The notes under the pieces are model-generated. The model did not search any database and was not told the origin of the DNA. It was given only the letters and a program-made list of their open reading frames with translations. Below, piece by piece: positions 28,138 to 37,502 of a stretch of 64,000 nt of DNA. The stretch is from the NCBI GenBank assembly GCA_000333855.2, contig CM007337.1, positions 205,098 to 269,097 of the forward strand, read 5' to 3'. The first letter of the stretch is position 1; each line of letters starts with the position of its first letter. A program made the position numbers and the translations under genes. The stretch comes from Endotrypanum monterogeii. Lineage: Eukaryota; Euglenozoa; Kinetoplastea; Trypanosomatida; Trypanosomatidae.

Positions 28138-31100
28138 TCACTTATTTCGAGCCTGCCTTGCCTTCTGCTCCTGCACATTTTCGCGAAGGGCCTTAAGCAC
28201 CCGCAGTTGAACGCACACCCTTTCGGTAGCAGCGCGAAGTGTGGGGTGGATGTGCTGCCTCGATGCCAACTGCAATGCAGCCTCCTCCTCTGCATCCACC
28301 ACGGGGGGGGGAGGGGGAACGTCTTTCTCAGCGACCGGGATCCTACGCAGCACAAAGCCAATGAAAAGCGGGATGATACCGAGGGTGAAGGATGCGACCC
28401 AGGAAGCCAAGGAGAGAGGCACACAGTGCATAAAGGAGCCGCCAACCTGCACGCTCAAAATTTGAATGATAAATGTAGTACCGACGACGGCAAGGAATAT
28501 CGGGGCGTTCTGTAGGTTGTGCCAGAAGGTGACCGAGTCATCGAGGATGCGGGCGTTGAACTCGTTGCTCAGCTGCATGAGAACAAACACATTGAAGATT
28601 AACGTGTGCACCTCCTCAGGACCCCCTGCAGAGAGCCCCCAGGACTTGGCGCCGCCCAAGAGCAAGTACTGCTGGACCAGGATCTGGTAGAGAGACTGAC
28701 CCAGAATGTTGAGCCACATGCGCCGGGTGATGAGTGGAGCCGCCTTCGGCTTAGGCGGCCGGAGGAGCACCTCGTCCGACGGCCCCTCCGTCGCAAGGGC
28801 CAGGGCAGCCAGCGTATCCATAATTAGGTTCACCCACAGCAGCTGCACCGGCTTCAGCGGCGACTCACCGTTGCCGTCGAGTAGCGCACCAAAAAATGAG
28901 ACAGCGACAGCGGCCACGTTCACCGTCATCTGAAATTGAAGAAATTTGCAAATGTCATCGTTCACATTTCGCCCCCACTTGATCGCCGTCACAACAGTAC
29001 TGAAGTTGTCGTCGAGGATGACGACGTCGGAGGCCAACTTCGCGACCTCAGTGCCGGAGTTCATCGAAAAACCGACATTGGCACCTTTCAGCGCTGGGGC
29101 ATCGTTGGTGCCGTCGCCGGTGACTGCCACCACCTCCCCGCGAGCCATCAAGGCTGAGACGAGGATGCGCTTGTCCAACGGAGAGGCCCGGGAGATGACC
29201 TGCAGACGGGGCAATATAGCATTCAGGCTACGCGCACTCTTTGCCAACTCCCGGAACTGCGACCCCTCGAGCGCCAACCCCTGCTCTCCTTTCGCGGGCC
29301 CGGACCAAACCTTACCATAGATGCCCACCTCTTTGGCGATGCTCACCGCGGTGGCTTTGTTGTCGCCCGTGATCATGCGCACAACCACACCTGCACGACG
29401 GCACTGCGCTACCGCGCCAGGCACCTCAAGTCGCACCGGATCGCGAATTCCCACAATGCCCAGCAACGTTAATCCTGTCAAGTGGTCATCGTCCTCGGGA
29501 AAGGGCGCGAAAGAGGCGGAACCACTCTCATCGCTGTCACCGGTTCCACGTAATGCGGCGTCATCAGCCGAAGACAGCGGATGATCTGCGTAGGCAATAG
29601 CGAGGGTGCGCAGTTGCCGGCGCGCCATAGCCATGATCGCTTCCTCTAGCTGCAAGCGCCATTCGTGTGTAAGACCCACGCGCTCGCTCCGTTCGTTGTA
29701 CGTGTGCGTGCACTCGGCCAGGATAAGCTCACTCGCTCCCTTTGCGTAATAGCGTATCACCTTCTCCTGCCGCAGCACCAGGGCGGTCGTCATCCTTTTG
29801 CGCGCCGAAGTGAATGGGTAAATGCGGAGATCTCTCGTGAAGACTTCCGCAGCCTCCACGACACTTCTGCTGGGGTCTGCCTGCCCGGGAGGCCAGGGCA
29901 GCAGCGTGGACAAAGATGACGGGGTACGCATAGCCTCCTTCTCAACCCTCGAAAGCATATCGTTGCGCAACTGTATGGGGTCCTCCCCCAAGGCATCCAC
30001 AAAGCCCAGCAATGCCTGCTCCGTCTTGCTGCCAGTATACCGCACTATCGCGTGTCGGCTGTTTGGGGACTCTACAAGGACCCTGTTACACTTCGTGTTC
30101 ATTGAGATGCACTCCATGAGAAGCCGGCGCAGACCGGCAGTTGGCGCACTGCCAAGCACAGCCAGCACTTTCGTGGACGTGGATAGCTCCGACGATGATG
30201 CTGGTGCAGGCTTCCCCCTGGTGACCTCACCCTCTGCAGCAGTGGTAAAAGACTTGAGCGGTACAGTGTACGTGACGCCATATGGTGTCACGCCATCAGT
30301 GACAGACATATCGTTTTGAGTGATGGTGCCGGTCTTGTCGGTACAGATCGTGCTTGCACCACCCATCGTCTCGCAAGCTGCCAGATGCCGTACGAGATTA
30401 TTCTCCTTAAACATCTGTTTCATGCTGTAGGCGAGTGCAATCGTCACTGAGAGCGGGAGCCCTTCGGGCACAGCCACAACAACAATGGTGACGGCCGTTG
30501 TCAAATTATCCAGAAACTTCTTGTAGCCAAGCGGATGCTTACGGTATATGACGGTGTCTAGCAACTCCTTTCCACTGAGTAACACAAACATGAGCCCGGC
30601 AGCCACCATGCCAATGTAGCCGATAAGGTCTGCGAGCTCCCCCAGCTTCTGCTGAAGCGGCGTTTCCTCATTTGCCTCCCGAACCTGCATTGCTATGTGC
30701 CCAGCAAAGGAGTGCACCCCGACCCCCATGACAAGAACAGTACCCTCACCCTCCGTTACGTTTGAGCCTGAGCGAAGTACAAAGTCCCCATGCGCGGACT
30801 TGAAGACGTCATCATTCTCGCCCGTCGCGGCAGACTCGTCCACCTTCAGCGAGGTACTACGCAGGACAAGACCGTCCACTGTCAGCACATCGCCCGCAGC
30901 AATGTTAAGCAAATCACCTGAGAGCAGCTCCTTGTCGGTAATGCTCACCTTTCTTCCGTCACGAATGACTTGCACCTTCACAGGCGGTGTAGCCTTGCTC
31001 AGCTCCTTGAACTTCGCCTCCTTCTGATAATTATTTACACTGCTGACTAACGTCACAATGGCAACGGAAAGCAAAATGGCCGTGCCCTCGATCCAGCCGT

Positions 31101-31536
31101 GGGCGTAGTCGACCAGCCCCGTGTCCTGGTTCGGGACGGTTAGCCCCAGGACGAGCGAGATCACCGCGCTGACCATGAGAATCTGAACCATGCGGTCCTC
31201 CAGGGCCTCCCAGACCATGTCCATGAACGACACCTCCTCTGCTTCCGGAAGCTCGTTGATAGAAAACCACCCACGACGCTCCGCTAGTTCATTTTTGTCC
31301 GTGCTACTGATACCACGCACCAGGTCTGTCTTCAGCTGTAAGGCAAGCACTTTGAGCCCCCCAAGGCTGGAAAGATGCCTGGCGGCGCCAGCAAAGCCAT
31401 CGTTGATGAACTCCTGCAATGACTCGGGGCTGATCGAAAACCCGCTTCCTGAGGGTGCCTTGGTCAAACCCGAAAAAGAGGTCGAGGACTCGATAGCCTT
31501 TCTCTGCACCACAGACTGCTTCTCTGCACCGAGCAT
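28138..31536 (-). CDS. Plasma-membrane-type (P2B) Ca2+-transporting ATPase
   Basis: 1132 residues from ATG at 31534-31536; the 15 codons before it start with TTG and lie around the probable splice site. Ca2+ export pump of the P-type ATPase superfamily. Visible elements: a cytosolic N-terminus, TM pair 1-2, the actuator loop, TM4 with PEGLP followed by LSVTIALAYSMKQM (the PMCA version), phosphorylation site DKTGT with Asp400, the nucleotide-binding domain, MITGDNKATA near 720, hinge TGDGTNDAPALK near 800-812, and TM6 with LLWVNLIMDTLAAL carrying ion-binding Asn and Asp. The C-terminal TM segments follow. The tail after the last membrane segment is about 75 residues, has a Pro run, and ends in a basic amphipathic helix that could bind calmodulin, as in animal PMCAs. 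In trypanosomatids such pumps sit in the plasma membrane or acidocalcisomes. Confidence 0.95.
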   Translation of the reverse strand: MLGAEKQSVVQRKAIESSTSFSGLTKAPSGSGFSISPESLQEFINDGFAGAARHLSSLGGLKVLALQLKTDLVRGISSTDKNELAERRGWFSINELPEAEEVSFMDMVWEALEDRMVQILMVSAVISLVLGLTVPNQDTGLVDYAHGWIEGTAILLSVAIVTLVSSVNNYQKEAKFKELSKATPPVKVQVIRDGRKVSITDKELLSGDLLNIAAGDVLTVDGLVLRSTSLKVDESAATGENDDVFKSAHGDFVLRSGSNVTEGEGTVLVMGVGVHSFAGHIAMQVREANEETPLQQKLGELADLIGYIGMVAAGLMFVLLSGKELLDTVIYRKHPLGYKKFLDNLTTAVTIVVVAVPEGLPLSVTIALAYSMKQMFKENNLVRHLAACETMGGASTICTDKTGTITQNDMSVTDGVTPYGVTYTVPLKSFTTAAEGEVTRGKPAPASSSELSTSTKVLAVLGSAPTAGLRRLLMECISMNTKCNRVLVESPNSRHAIVRYTGSKTEQALLGFVDALGEDPIQLRNDMLSRVEKEAMRTPSSLSTLLPWPPGQADPSRSVVEAAEVFTRDLRIYPFTSARKRMTTALVLRQEKVIRYYAKGASELILAECTHTYNERSERVGLTHEWRLQLEEAIMAMARRQLRTLAIAYADHPLSSADDAALRGTGDSDESGSASFAPFPEDDDHLTGLTLLGIVGIRDPVRLEVPGAVAQCRRAGVVVRMITGDNKATAVSIAKEVGIYGKVWSGPAKGEQGLALEGSQFRELAKSARSLNAILPRLQVISRASPLDKRILVSALMARGEVVAVTGDGTNDAPALKGANVGFSMNSGTEVAKLASDVVILDDNFSTVVTAIKWGRNVNDDICKFLQFQMTVNVAAVAVSFFGALLDGNGESPLKPVQLLWVNLIMDTLAALALATEGPSDEVLLRPPKPKAAPLITRRMWLNILGQSLYQILVQQYLLLGGAKSWGLSAGGPEEVHTLIFNVFVLMQLSNEFNARILDDSVTFWHNLQNAPIFLAVVGTTFIIQILSVQVGGSFMHCVPLSLASWVASFTLGIIPLFIGFVLRRIPVAEKDVPPPPPVVDAEEEAALQLASRQHIHPTLRAATERVCVQLRVLKALRENVQEQKARQARNK

Positions 31537-31572
31537 GGTGCCTATCCTTATGCCACCAAACCAGGTGGATGC

Positions 31573-31607
31573 CTGTACCAATGTTCAGCAGAAGGAAAAA
31601 GGAGGAG
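31573..31607 (-). promoter_or_regulatory. Candidate spliced-leader acceptor for the Ca2+-ATPase gene
   Basis: On the minus strand a C/T-rich tract (plus-strand purines 31591-31607) is followed by the first AG in GTACAG (31574-31573), leaving a 36-base 5' UTR before the ATG at 31536. This supports the chosen start over the upstream in-frame TTG. Confidence 0.6.
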
Positions 31608-31800
31608 ACCTTTGTGATCACGACAATCGCGGAAAAAAAAACACGTGAGACAAATGCAAAACGGATGGAAGGTGCCACGACAGCACACACAAAAAATAAT
31701 AATAATAATAATAAATAAAGCGAGTAGCGGTTGAAAGAGCGGAGAAGCGCTGATCAGCTGAAGAAACTCCAGGTACGTGTGAATGTGTATGTGTGTGAAT

Positions 31801-31805
<5 letters not shown>

Positions 31806-31839
<34 letters not shown>
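31806..31839. repeat. (TG)n microsatellite
   Basis: Uninterrupted TG dinucleotides upstream of the Ca2+-ATPase gene. Confidence 0.9.
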
Positions 31840-31841
<2 letters not shown>

Positions 31842-31867
31842 GAAAGAAAGGGAACAGCCACTGATGT

Positions 31868-31904
<37 letters not shown>

Positions 31905-32204
31905 NNNNNNNNNNNNNNNNNNNNNNNNNNNNNNNNNNNNNNNNNNNNNNNNNNNNNNNNNNNNNNNNNNNNNNNNNNNNNNNNNNNNNNNNNNNNNNNN
32001 NNNNNNNNNNNNNNNNNNNNNNNNNNNNNNNNNNNNNNNNNNNNNNNNNNNNNNNNNNNNNNNNNNNNNNNNNNNNNNNNNNNNNNNNNNNNNNNNNNNN
32101 NNNNNNNNNNNNNNNNNNNNNNNNNNNNNNNNNNNNNNNNNNNNNNNNNNNNNNNNNNNNNNNNNNNNNNNNNNNNNNNNNNNNNNNNNNNNNNNNNNNN
32201 NNNN
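31905..32204. other. Assembly gap (300 N)
   Basis: Exactly 300 N. Both edges run into TA dinucleotide repeats (about 31872-31904 and 32205-32231), so the gap sits inside an AT microsatellite that the assembly could not cross. The true length is unknown. Confidence 0.98.
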
Positions 32205-32238
<34 letters not shown>

Positions 32239-34474
32239 TTTTTTTTATTTTCTTTTTTATATGTAGATGTCAGTCTGCGTTGCGCAGTTCAAAATACGTA
32301 AGAGGATCGGTGAGGGAGTTGGGGGGAAAATGGGGGGGGGGGGGGAGGGGAGATGAACACAGGTGACTACAAAGAAATGAAAAAGAGGGCAGTGGGAAGG
32401 GAGTAGATAAGTAGATAAGAGGGGCCAACACATCCTACACAGACGTGCGTGCGTGTGTGTATAAGATGTGTACGTGTATGTGTGTACGTGTGTGTCTGTC
32501 TGTCTGTCTGTGTGTGAAATAGGATGAATGGATGTGTAGTAGTATGCCAACAGCGAAGATCTACAGAAAGGCGCAAGGATACTCCAGACAGCACACCAAA
32601 GGCGGCACTGTGCTACTCAGCGTAATACACATTGATTGCGCGTCGCCGCCATGGGAAGGAGGGAGAAAGAAAAGAAAAAAGAAGCACCCTCAAAGCCTCA
32701 CCATATTGACTTCAACTACACAAACGTTAGGAGTTAAAAGGCGGAGAGGGGAGGGGAGAGGGGGAGGGGGAGGGGAGAGGAGGAGGGGGGGGGGGCAGAT
32801 AAGCAGCACGTGGAAGCTGACAACCGCACTCCAGTTATCGTTGAAGTCATGCTCGGTACTCGGGCACCCCCACTCCCCCTGCCCATGACCAAACGCTATA
32901 CACGCCTGCGGCTTCTCGCCGTAGCAACACCACAACCACTTCCACCTCCATCTGCATCTATAAGTATTCCTCTGATTTCTCAAGAAGTGTAGGTTCCCCC
33001 GTTACAGACAGGGGTCCCTGCTTGGGAGGGGGAGGTAGTGCTCTGGGGAATGACATGTGGACGGGCGAGGCATTAGAGAAAAAAATGTGCGCATGAACTA
33101 CGAGAACCTATATAGCGTCAACACAGTGGTGCAGACATGAGCATATGCTCTGATGCCTACACGCACGTCATTGAAGGACACCCACAATACTTCCTAAGAG
33201 CTAAAAAAAAACACCAGCCTCCATGTACACAAAAGCGAGGGGCGAGAAATGCAAACACGCACACAACCATAACCCAGCCAACCACGTATGTCCGAAAGAA
33301 AGAAAAAAAAAAGAGGGCTGCACCCGGGGTCAAGAGGAACGGGGAAGAAACAAACAGAAAATATAGGAAATTTGTGCATACACATACACACACACACACA
33401 CACCACGAACGGGTGTGTATGTCTGGATGGAGAAGGAGAAAGGGAGACACATCTCGTAAACAAATTAACAGCAACGAAAGAAGCTCTGCTACAGGACAAC
33501 AACAATGAAAAAAAAAAGAGCGCAGATACTTATTTCACTGACAAGGAGCAAAACAAAAGAAAGCGAGAGGTGGAGAGAAGTACAATGTGACAGAGAAAGA
33601 GGCCGTGGGTGGCCAGGGCAGCGCGGGAGAGGCATCAATTGCATCTAAAACGAAGCTCAACAGAGATACAATAATCAGGAATGAGAAACTCATCGATAGG
33701 CGAAGACGCATATGTTCAATAAAAGAGTTCCCCTTCTCACTGAGGAAAAAAAAATCACAAGCACCAGAACTTTTTTTTAAAAAAATCGGTAGAAAAAAAA
33801 GAAACAAGCGAGGGGAAAATCTCGCCGACACGCGCAGCGTGCAGCTCTCACAGAGAAATGATACAATGAGGAAAAAAGTATGCACATTATTATTATTATT
33901 ATTATTATTATATACATATACATATATATGGTTTATTTAGCTGTTCACAAGAGCGCCTGAGCAGGATCAAGAATAAACCTTTCTTGTGTGTGCATTCGTG
34001 AATATTTTCTCTTTTTAAAAGAAAAGAGACTAAAAAAAAAATAACTGAAGCACACACACACACACACACACACACACATCGCACACACACCAACAGGGAG
34101 AAGCCAACAACAACAAACAAAAAAAAAAAGGGCGAGGCGAGGAGAGAAATATTCACACAATCACAGTGATCAAGAAAAAAACAAGAAAAAAAAGACAATA
34201 CGTGAGTATGGAAGGAGAAGAAAGAAAAGTAAAATGTGCAGCTGCACCGACGATTAATCACCAACACCCAGACACTGATCTGCAGATGGAGAGGTGGGAG
34301 AGAGTGGAGAGAGTAGAGGGGGGGGGGGGAGGGGAGGGGGAGGAAGACGAGCTTCCTGTGTGTATGTGTTCAAACAGAAAACCTCTCGAATGTTAAGGGA
34401 AACTAATAAAAAAAAAAAAAGGAAAACTATAAATATGTCGCACCCTCCTGCGCATGCAAGACATATGTACGGTT

Positions 34475-35893
34475 TTACTTTCTCTGCACAGCGGAAGCAT
34501 CAGCTCGACCATTCGTACGGCCGCATGATACGGTGCCTTTGGATGCGGCCTTCGCTACTGGCCTCTTTGTCGAAGAGACCCTTAATGGTTTTTTCGGCCT
34601 CACAGAGGCCGACGGCTCTGACATCGATGCTGGGGACACCGAGAGAGCCACACCGGCTTGGGCTGCGAAAGAGGCGATATCGCCGTCTTGCTCATCCCCC
34701 AGCTCTACACGGTGGGGTATGGCGCCGCTCACGAAGCTCCCGGGGAAGCTGCAGAAGTTCTGGGAATCGCCATCCATGCCCTCAGTCTTTAGAGTTATCT
34801 TTTCTTCTGCGGTGAGTGCCCCCTCCGTCGATGTCTCCTCCCTTGACCCTGTATCGACCGTGTCCTCGTTCGGATCCGTGTGCGAATGCGCACTGCAACC
34901 GCGCCCCCTCTCTTGCGTCTTTCCGGGTGCTGTGGTATACTCATAGTGCTTCTTCTCCTCCCGCAGAAAGGCACGTACCCTCAGTCGCTCTATCATCGAT
35001 AACTTGATCTCATCAGGGTACAGAAATTCCTCTATGCTGAGATGTGCTGCCTTTTCAATCCGCTCGGCATCCGTGTCGGCATCGGCACGCTTTTTGAGAT
35101 TCTTGCGAGAGGTCTGATCGCCAATCACCTCCAGGTGATCTTCTGTTCCTGGCGGCGCCCACACGTAGCCGCACATCGCAGCGGTCTTGAACATCTCCTG
35201 GCAGTATGTACGCTTCGCTTTCTCGCAGCTCATCCCTTTCAGCGCCGCCCACTCATCATAGCGCAGCTGGTCAAACCCCGCCTTGGATGGGCGATCGCGT
35301 CGCCACCTGTTCTGCTCATCCCCGCGTACAGCAGAACGCTTTCTGAACTCATCGAAATCTCCGAAATGCGATTGTTTGTATAGAGCATAGAACCGTGCAC
35401 GCAGCGAATCTGGGAGGCGGTAGCCGCCCTTGGGGAGGTTCCGTACGATCTTGACACCTTCGTGGAAGGCTTGCCAGCGATCCTCAGCCGCCGGGGCACC
35501 CCAAACAAACGAGAAATGCCTGCGTATCTGCACATCCAAAAGTTCGATGTACATGTCACGCGCCTTTTCACGAGTCATCCCCCTCAACTTGCGCCACCCG
35601 TACACCTTCCAGTACCCCTCCCAGTCCCGGAAAACGCTGGGCGGCTTCACATCGGGATTGATATCTCCCTCTGTCGCCTGCTTGAAGAGAGAATAAAACT
35701 GTAACCGCAGTAAGTCCGAGACGGGAATCGTGCCTTTCAGAGGCAACCTGCGCACGTACGCATCTGCCTCCTGGAAGGCCTGCTCGTAGGGGTAGTCGGG
35801 GGCAAAGAAGTCCACCGGGTACACAATAGACTCGCTGTCGCACACTACTTTGAACTCCGGCTCCACACGCCTCCGGAAGAATTTTGCCCACAT
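34475..35893 (-). CDS. Protein with two acyl-CoA-binding (ACBP) domains
   Basis: 472 residues from ATG at 35891-35893. The upstream frame is open but has no ATG and looks like 5' UTR. Domain 1 spans about residues 37-125, with FYSLFKQATEGD at 66-77 and a GYWKVYGWRKLRGM segment. Domain 2 spans about 139-240, with FYALYKQSHFGD at 168-179 and YDEWAALKGM near 212-221, interrupted by a charged insertion of about 25 residues. The remaining 230 residues are charged, Ser/Thr/Lys-rich and probably disordered. ACBPs bind long-chain acyl-CoA in the cytosol and hand it to lipid synthesis, remodelling or oxidation. Two domains in one chain is unusual; the second is the more diverged. Two single-domain ACBP genes lie upstream in the same transcription unit. 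No membrane span or targeting tail is visible. Confidence 0.88.
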   Translation of the reverse strand: MWAKFFRRRVEPEFKVVCDSESIVYPVDFFAPDYPYEQAFQEADAYVRRLPLKGTIPVSDLLRLQFYSLFKQATEGDINPDVKPPSVFRDWEGYWKVYGWRKLRGMTREKARDMYIELLDVQIRRHFSFVWGAPAAEDRWQAFHEGVKIVRNLPKGGYRLPDSLRARFYALYKQSHFGDFDEFRKRSAVRGDEQNRWRRDRPSKAGFDQLRYDEWAALKGMSCEKAKRTYCQEMFKTAAMCGYVWAPPGTEDHLEVIGDQTSRKNLKKRADADTDAERIEKAAHLSIEEFLYPDEIKLSMIERLRVRAFLREEKKHYEYTTAPGKTQERGRGCSAHSHTDPNEDTVDTGSREETSTEGALTAEEKITLKTEGMDGDSQNFCSFPGSFVSGAIPHRVELGDEQDGDIASFAAQAGVALSVSPASMSEPSASVRPKKPLRVSSTKRPVAKAASKGTVSCGRTNGRADASAVQRK

Positions 35894-37190
35894 GATGCTG
35901 CACACAGCTAATGCCGCTAGTGAGCGTGTGCGTAGGTGTTGGGAGAGAGAAAGGGAGCGCAATCTAACGTGGCAGCAGAACTTGACAAGTGAGTCTTTCC
36001 TTTCCTTTGTCGCCAGAGAGTCGGCTTCGTATTGATTCTGTTCTTGTTGTTTATATTCGACTGCCTTTGAGTTGGAGAGGAAAAAAAACTGGCAGATCTT
36101 CTGTTTTGCTAAGAATGTCGATGTCACTATGTCCCAGATGCGCAGACTGGCCCCCCCCCCTGCTCTCCTCTTCCCTTGCGGTGAGAAGTTAGTTATTCTC
36201 CGCGAAGCGCACCAGAAGGGGGGAAACGCGAGAATGTGCACCAGATAGCCAATATGCTTCTCAACGACGTGTTCAGTCGGGAAGGAAATATGAATCAGTC
36301 GAATCTCATGTCCCAGAATATTTATATTTATGTAATTATATTTATTTATTTATGTATGCATTGTGGGGGGGGGGGGGGGGCGAATGTGAGTTTTAGTGAA
36401 TAAGCCAAACAGATGTGCACGGAAGGAATGAATTGAGGGGAGAGGGAAAAATACACAAGTGAACATATATATATATATATATAGATAGATAGATAGATAT
36501 AGATAGATATAGATAGATATAGATATATTTAACGCACGTGTTCACCAATAACAATAAAATATATACGTCTGCATATGCGAGAGGGTCACACAGACGATGA
36601 AGGAAAGGGAGGAACGTTGTATGCAAACGCAGATATGTGAATCCGCTCAGCAAGTCACGATCGAAAGGCGTTCCTGGAGCAATGACGGGACTTGACGCTG
36701 TATGAGCGGGAAAAGAATAAAAGATACACAACAGAGACTGTACCAATTCCCCCCTCGTTTGTTTCGTGCGAATAATTTTATAAGTGTTGGTGGGACGAGT
36801 CAACATCACAACGCATACCTCCACCACCAGCCTCTGCTACCCCGTGACGTGACTCTCGTACAGCTGTCAACACACACAAAGACACAGAAGCACAAAGTAG
36901 AACCACCAAGAGGACGTCTTCAAAGGGGGGGAAAACAGAAAGGTGACGTGCCCTACGTCGAACCGCACCAACACTACGTGAAATACGGAACACAAGTAAC
37001 TGGGTCGGTCTGGGTTGAGTTGAACTGCCTGCAGAGGGAAGGAATCAACTCTCCCACGAGATGTAAACGCTTGATGCATTTCAGAGTGCTATACAGCTGA
37101 GCGACACGTGTCCTTTCCAGCAGACTCATTTCACTCAGCTTCGACACCGACGCACGATTTCTTCCGCTCTCTATCGGGTCACGTACGACT
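35894..37190. other. Intergenic region between two ACBP genes
   Basis: 1.3 kb without a gene. It holds a 16-base G run (36365-36380), a TA tract leading into GATA repeats (36466-36529), and about 570 bp of more complex sequence from 36600 that should be the 3' UTR of the SKL-tailed ACBP gene. Confidence 0.6.
36466..36529. repeat. TA and GATA microsatellite
   Basis: TA dinucleotides followed by tandem gata/tagata units, in the spacer between the ACBP genes. Confidence 0.9.
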
Positions 37191-37502
37191 TCAGAGTTTG
37201 CTGGCCACTCTCGCGCCAGACTTCCACTCGATTCCTCGCGACTTGAGCACCTTGAGGAGAGTCTTTACGTACGCCACTTTGGCATCATCGGAGCTCATGC
37301 CCTTACGTGAGTTCCATGCATCCCACTTGGCCCGCGCCTCGACGTTGACAGCCCACGGCCGCGACCCTTTTACGTCGCCCTCTGTCGCCTGCTTATACAA
37401 CGAGTAGAACTGCAGTTTTGTTTTATTGTCAATTTTCTCCGACCGCCCCTGAGGCAAAGAACGCACATACGCGAGAGCAGCCTCGAAATCCGATGCGGAC
37501 AT
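37191..37502 (-). CDS. ACBP: Acyl-CoA-binding protein with C-terminal SKL (probable glycosomal ACBP)
   Basis: 103 residues from ATG at 37500-37502; the open frame runs further upstream but reads as 5' UTR. It is a complete single-domain ACBP with the usual landmarks: FYSLYKQATEGDV at 32-44, KWDAWNSRKGM at 59-69, and a Tyr in VAYVK at 76-80. These correspond to the acyl-CoA-contacting Tyr, Lys and Trp residues of the family. The family is normally about 86-92 residues. This protein carries a short extension ending ASKL, and SKL is the canonical PTS1 signal for import into peroxisomes, which in trypanosomatids means glycosomes. It would supply or buffer acyl-CoA for glycosomal ether-lipid synthesis or beta-oxidation. 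The 96-residue ACBP at 44054 lacks this tail, so the pair probably serves different compartments. Confidence 0.92.
   Translation of the reverse strand: MSASDFEAALAYVRSLPQGRSEKIDNKTKLQFYSLYKQATEGDVKGSRPWAVNVEARAKWDAWNSRKGMSSDDAKVAYVKTLLKVLKSRGIEWKSGARVASKL

Larger units (their letters stand above)
31537..34474. other. Long intergenic region with assembly gap and many microsatellites
   Basis: 2.9 kb with no convincing gene. In order it holds an (AAT)n tract near 31697-31715, (TG)n 31806-31839, TA repeats on both sides of 300 N (31905-32204), a G run 32332-32345, purine-rich (GGGGA)n sequence at 32742-32796, a unique stretch about 32800-33130, (CA)n 33381-33402, a TTA tract at 33888-33911, (CA)n 34051-34078, and G/A runs at 34318-34340 and 34409-34421. 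It should carry the 3' UTR of the two-domain ACBP gene. Confidence 0.6.

Noticed and set aside
31731..32366. Plus-strand open frame spanning the N gap
   Set aside because: It is open only because N codons are not stops. The flanks are TG and TA repeats.
36365..36380. 16-base G run as a G-quadruplex or telomere-like element
   Set aside because: It is a plain homopolymer without the TTAGGG pattern. Similar runs occur throughout the spacers, and their length may be sequencing-dependent.
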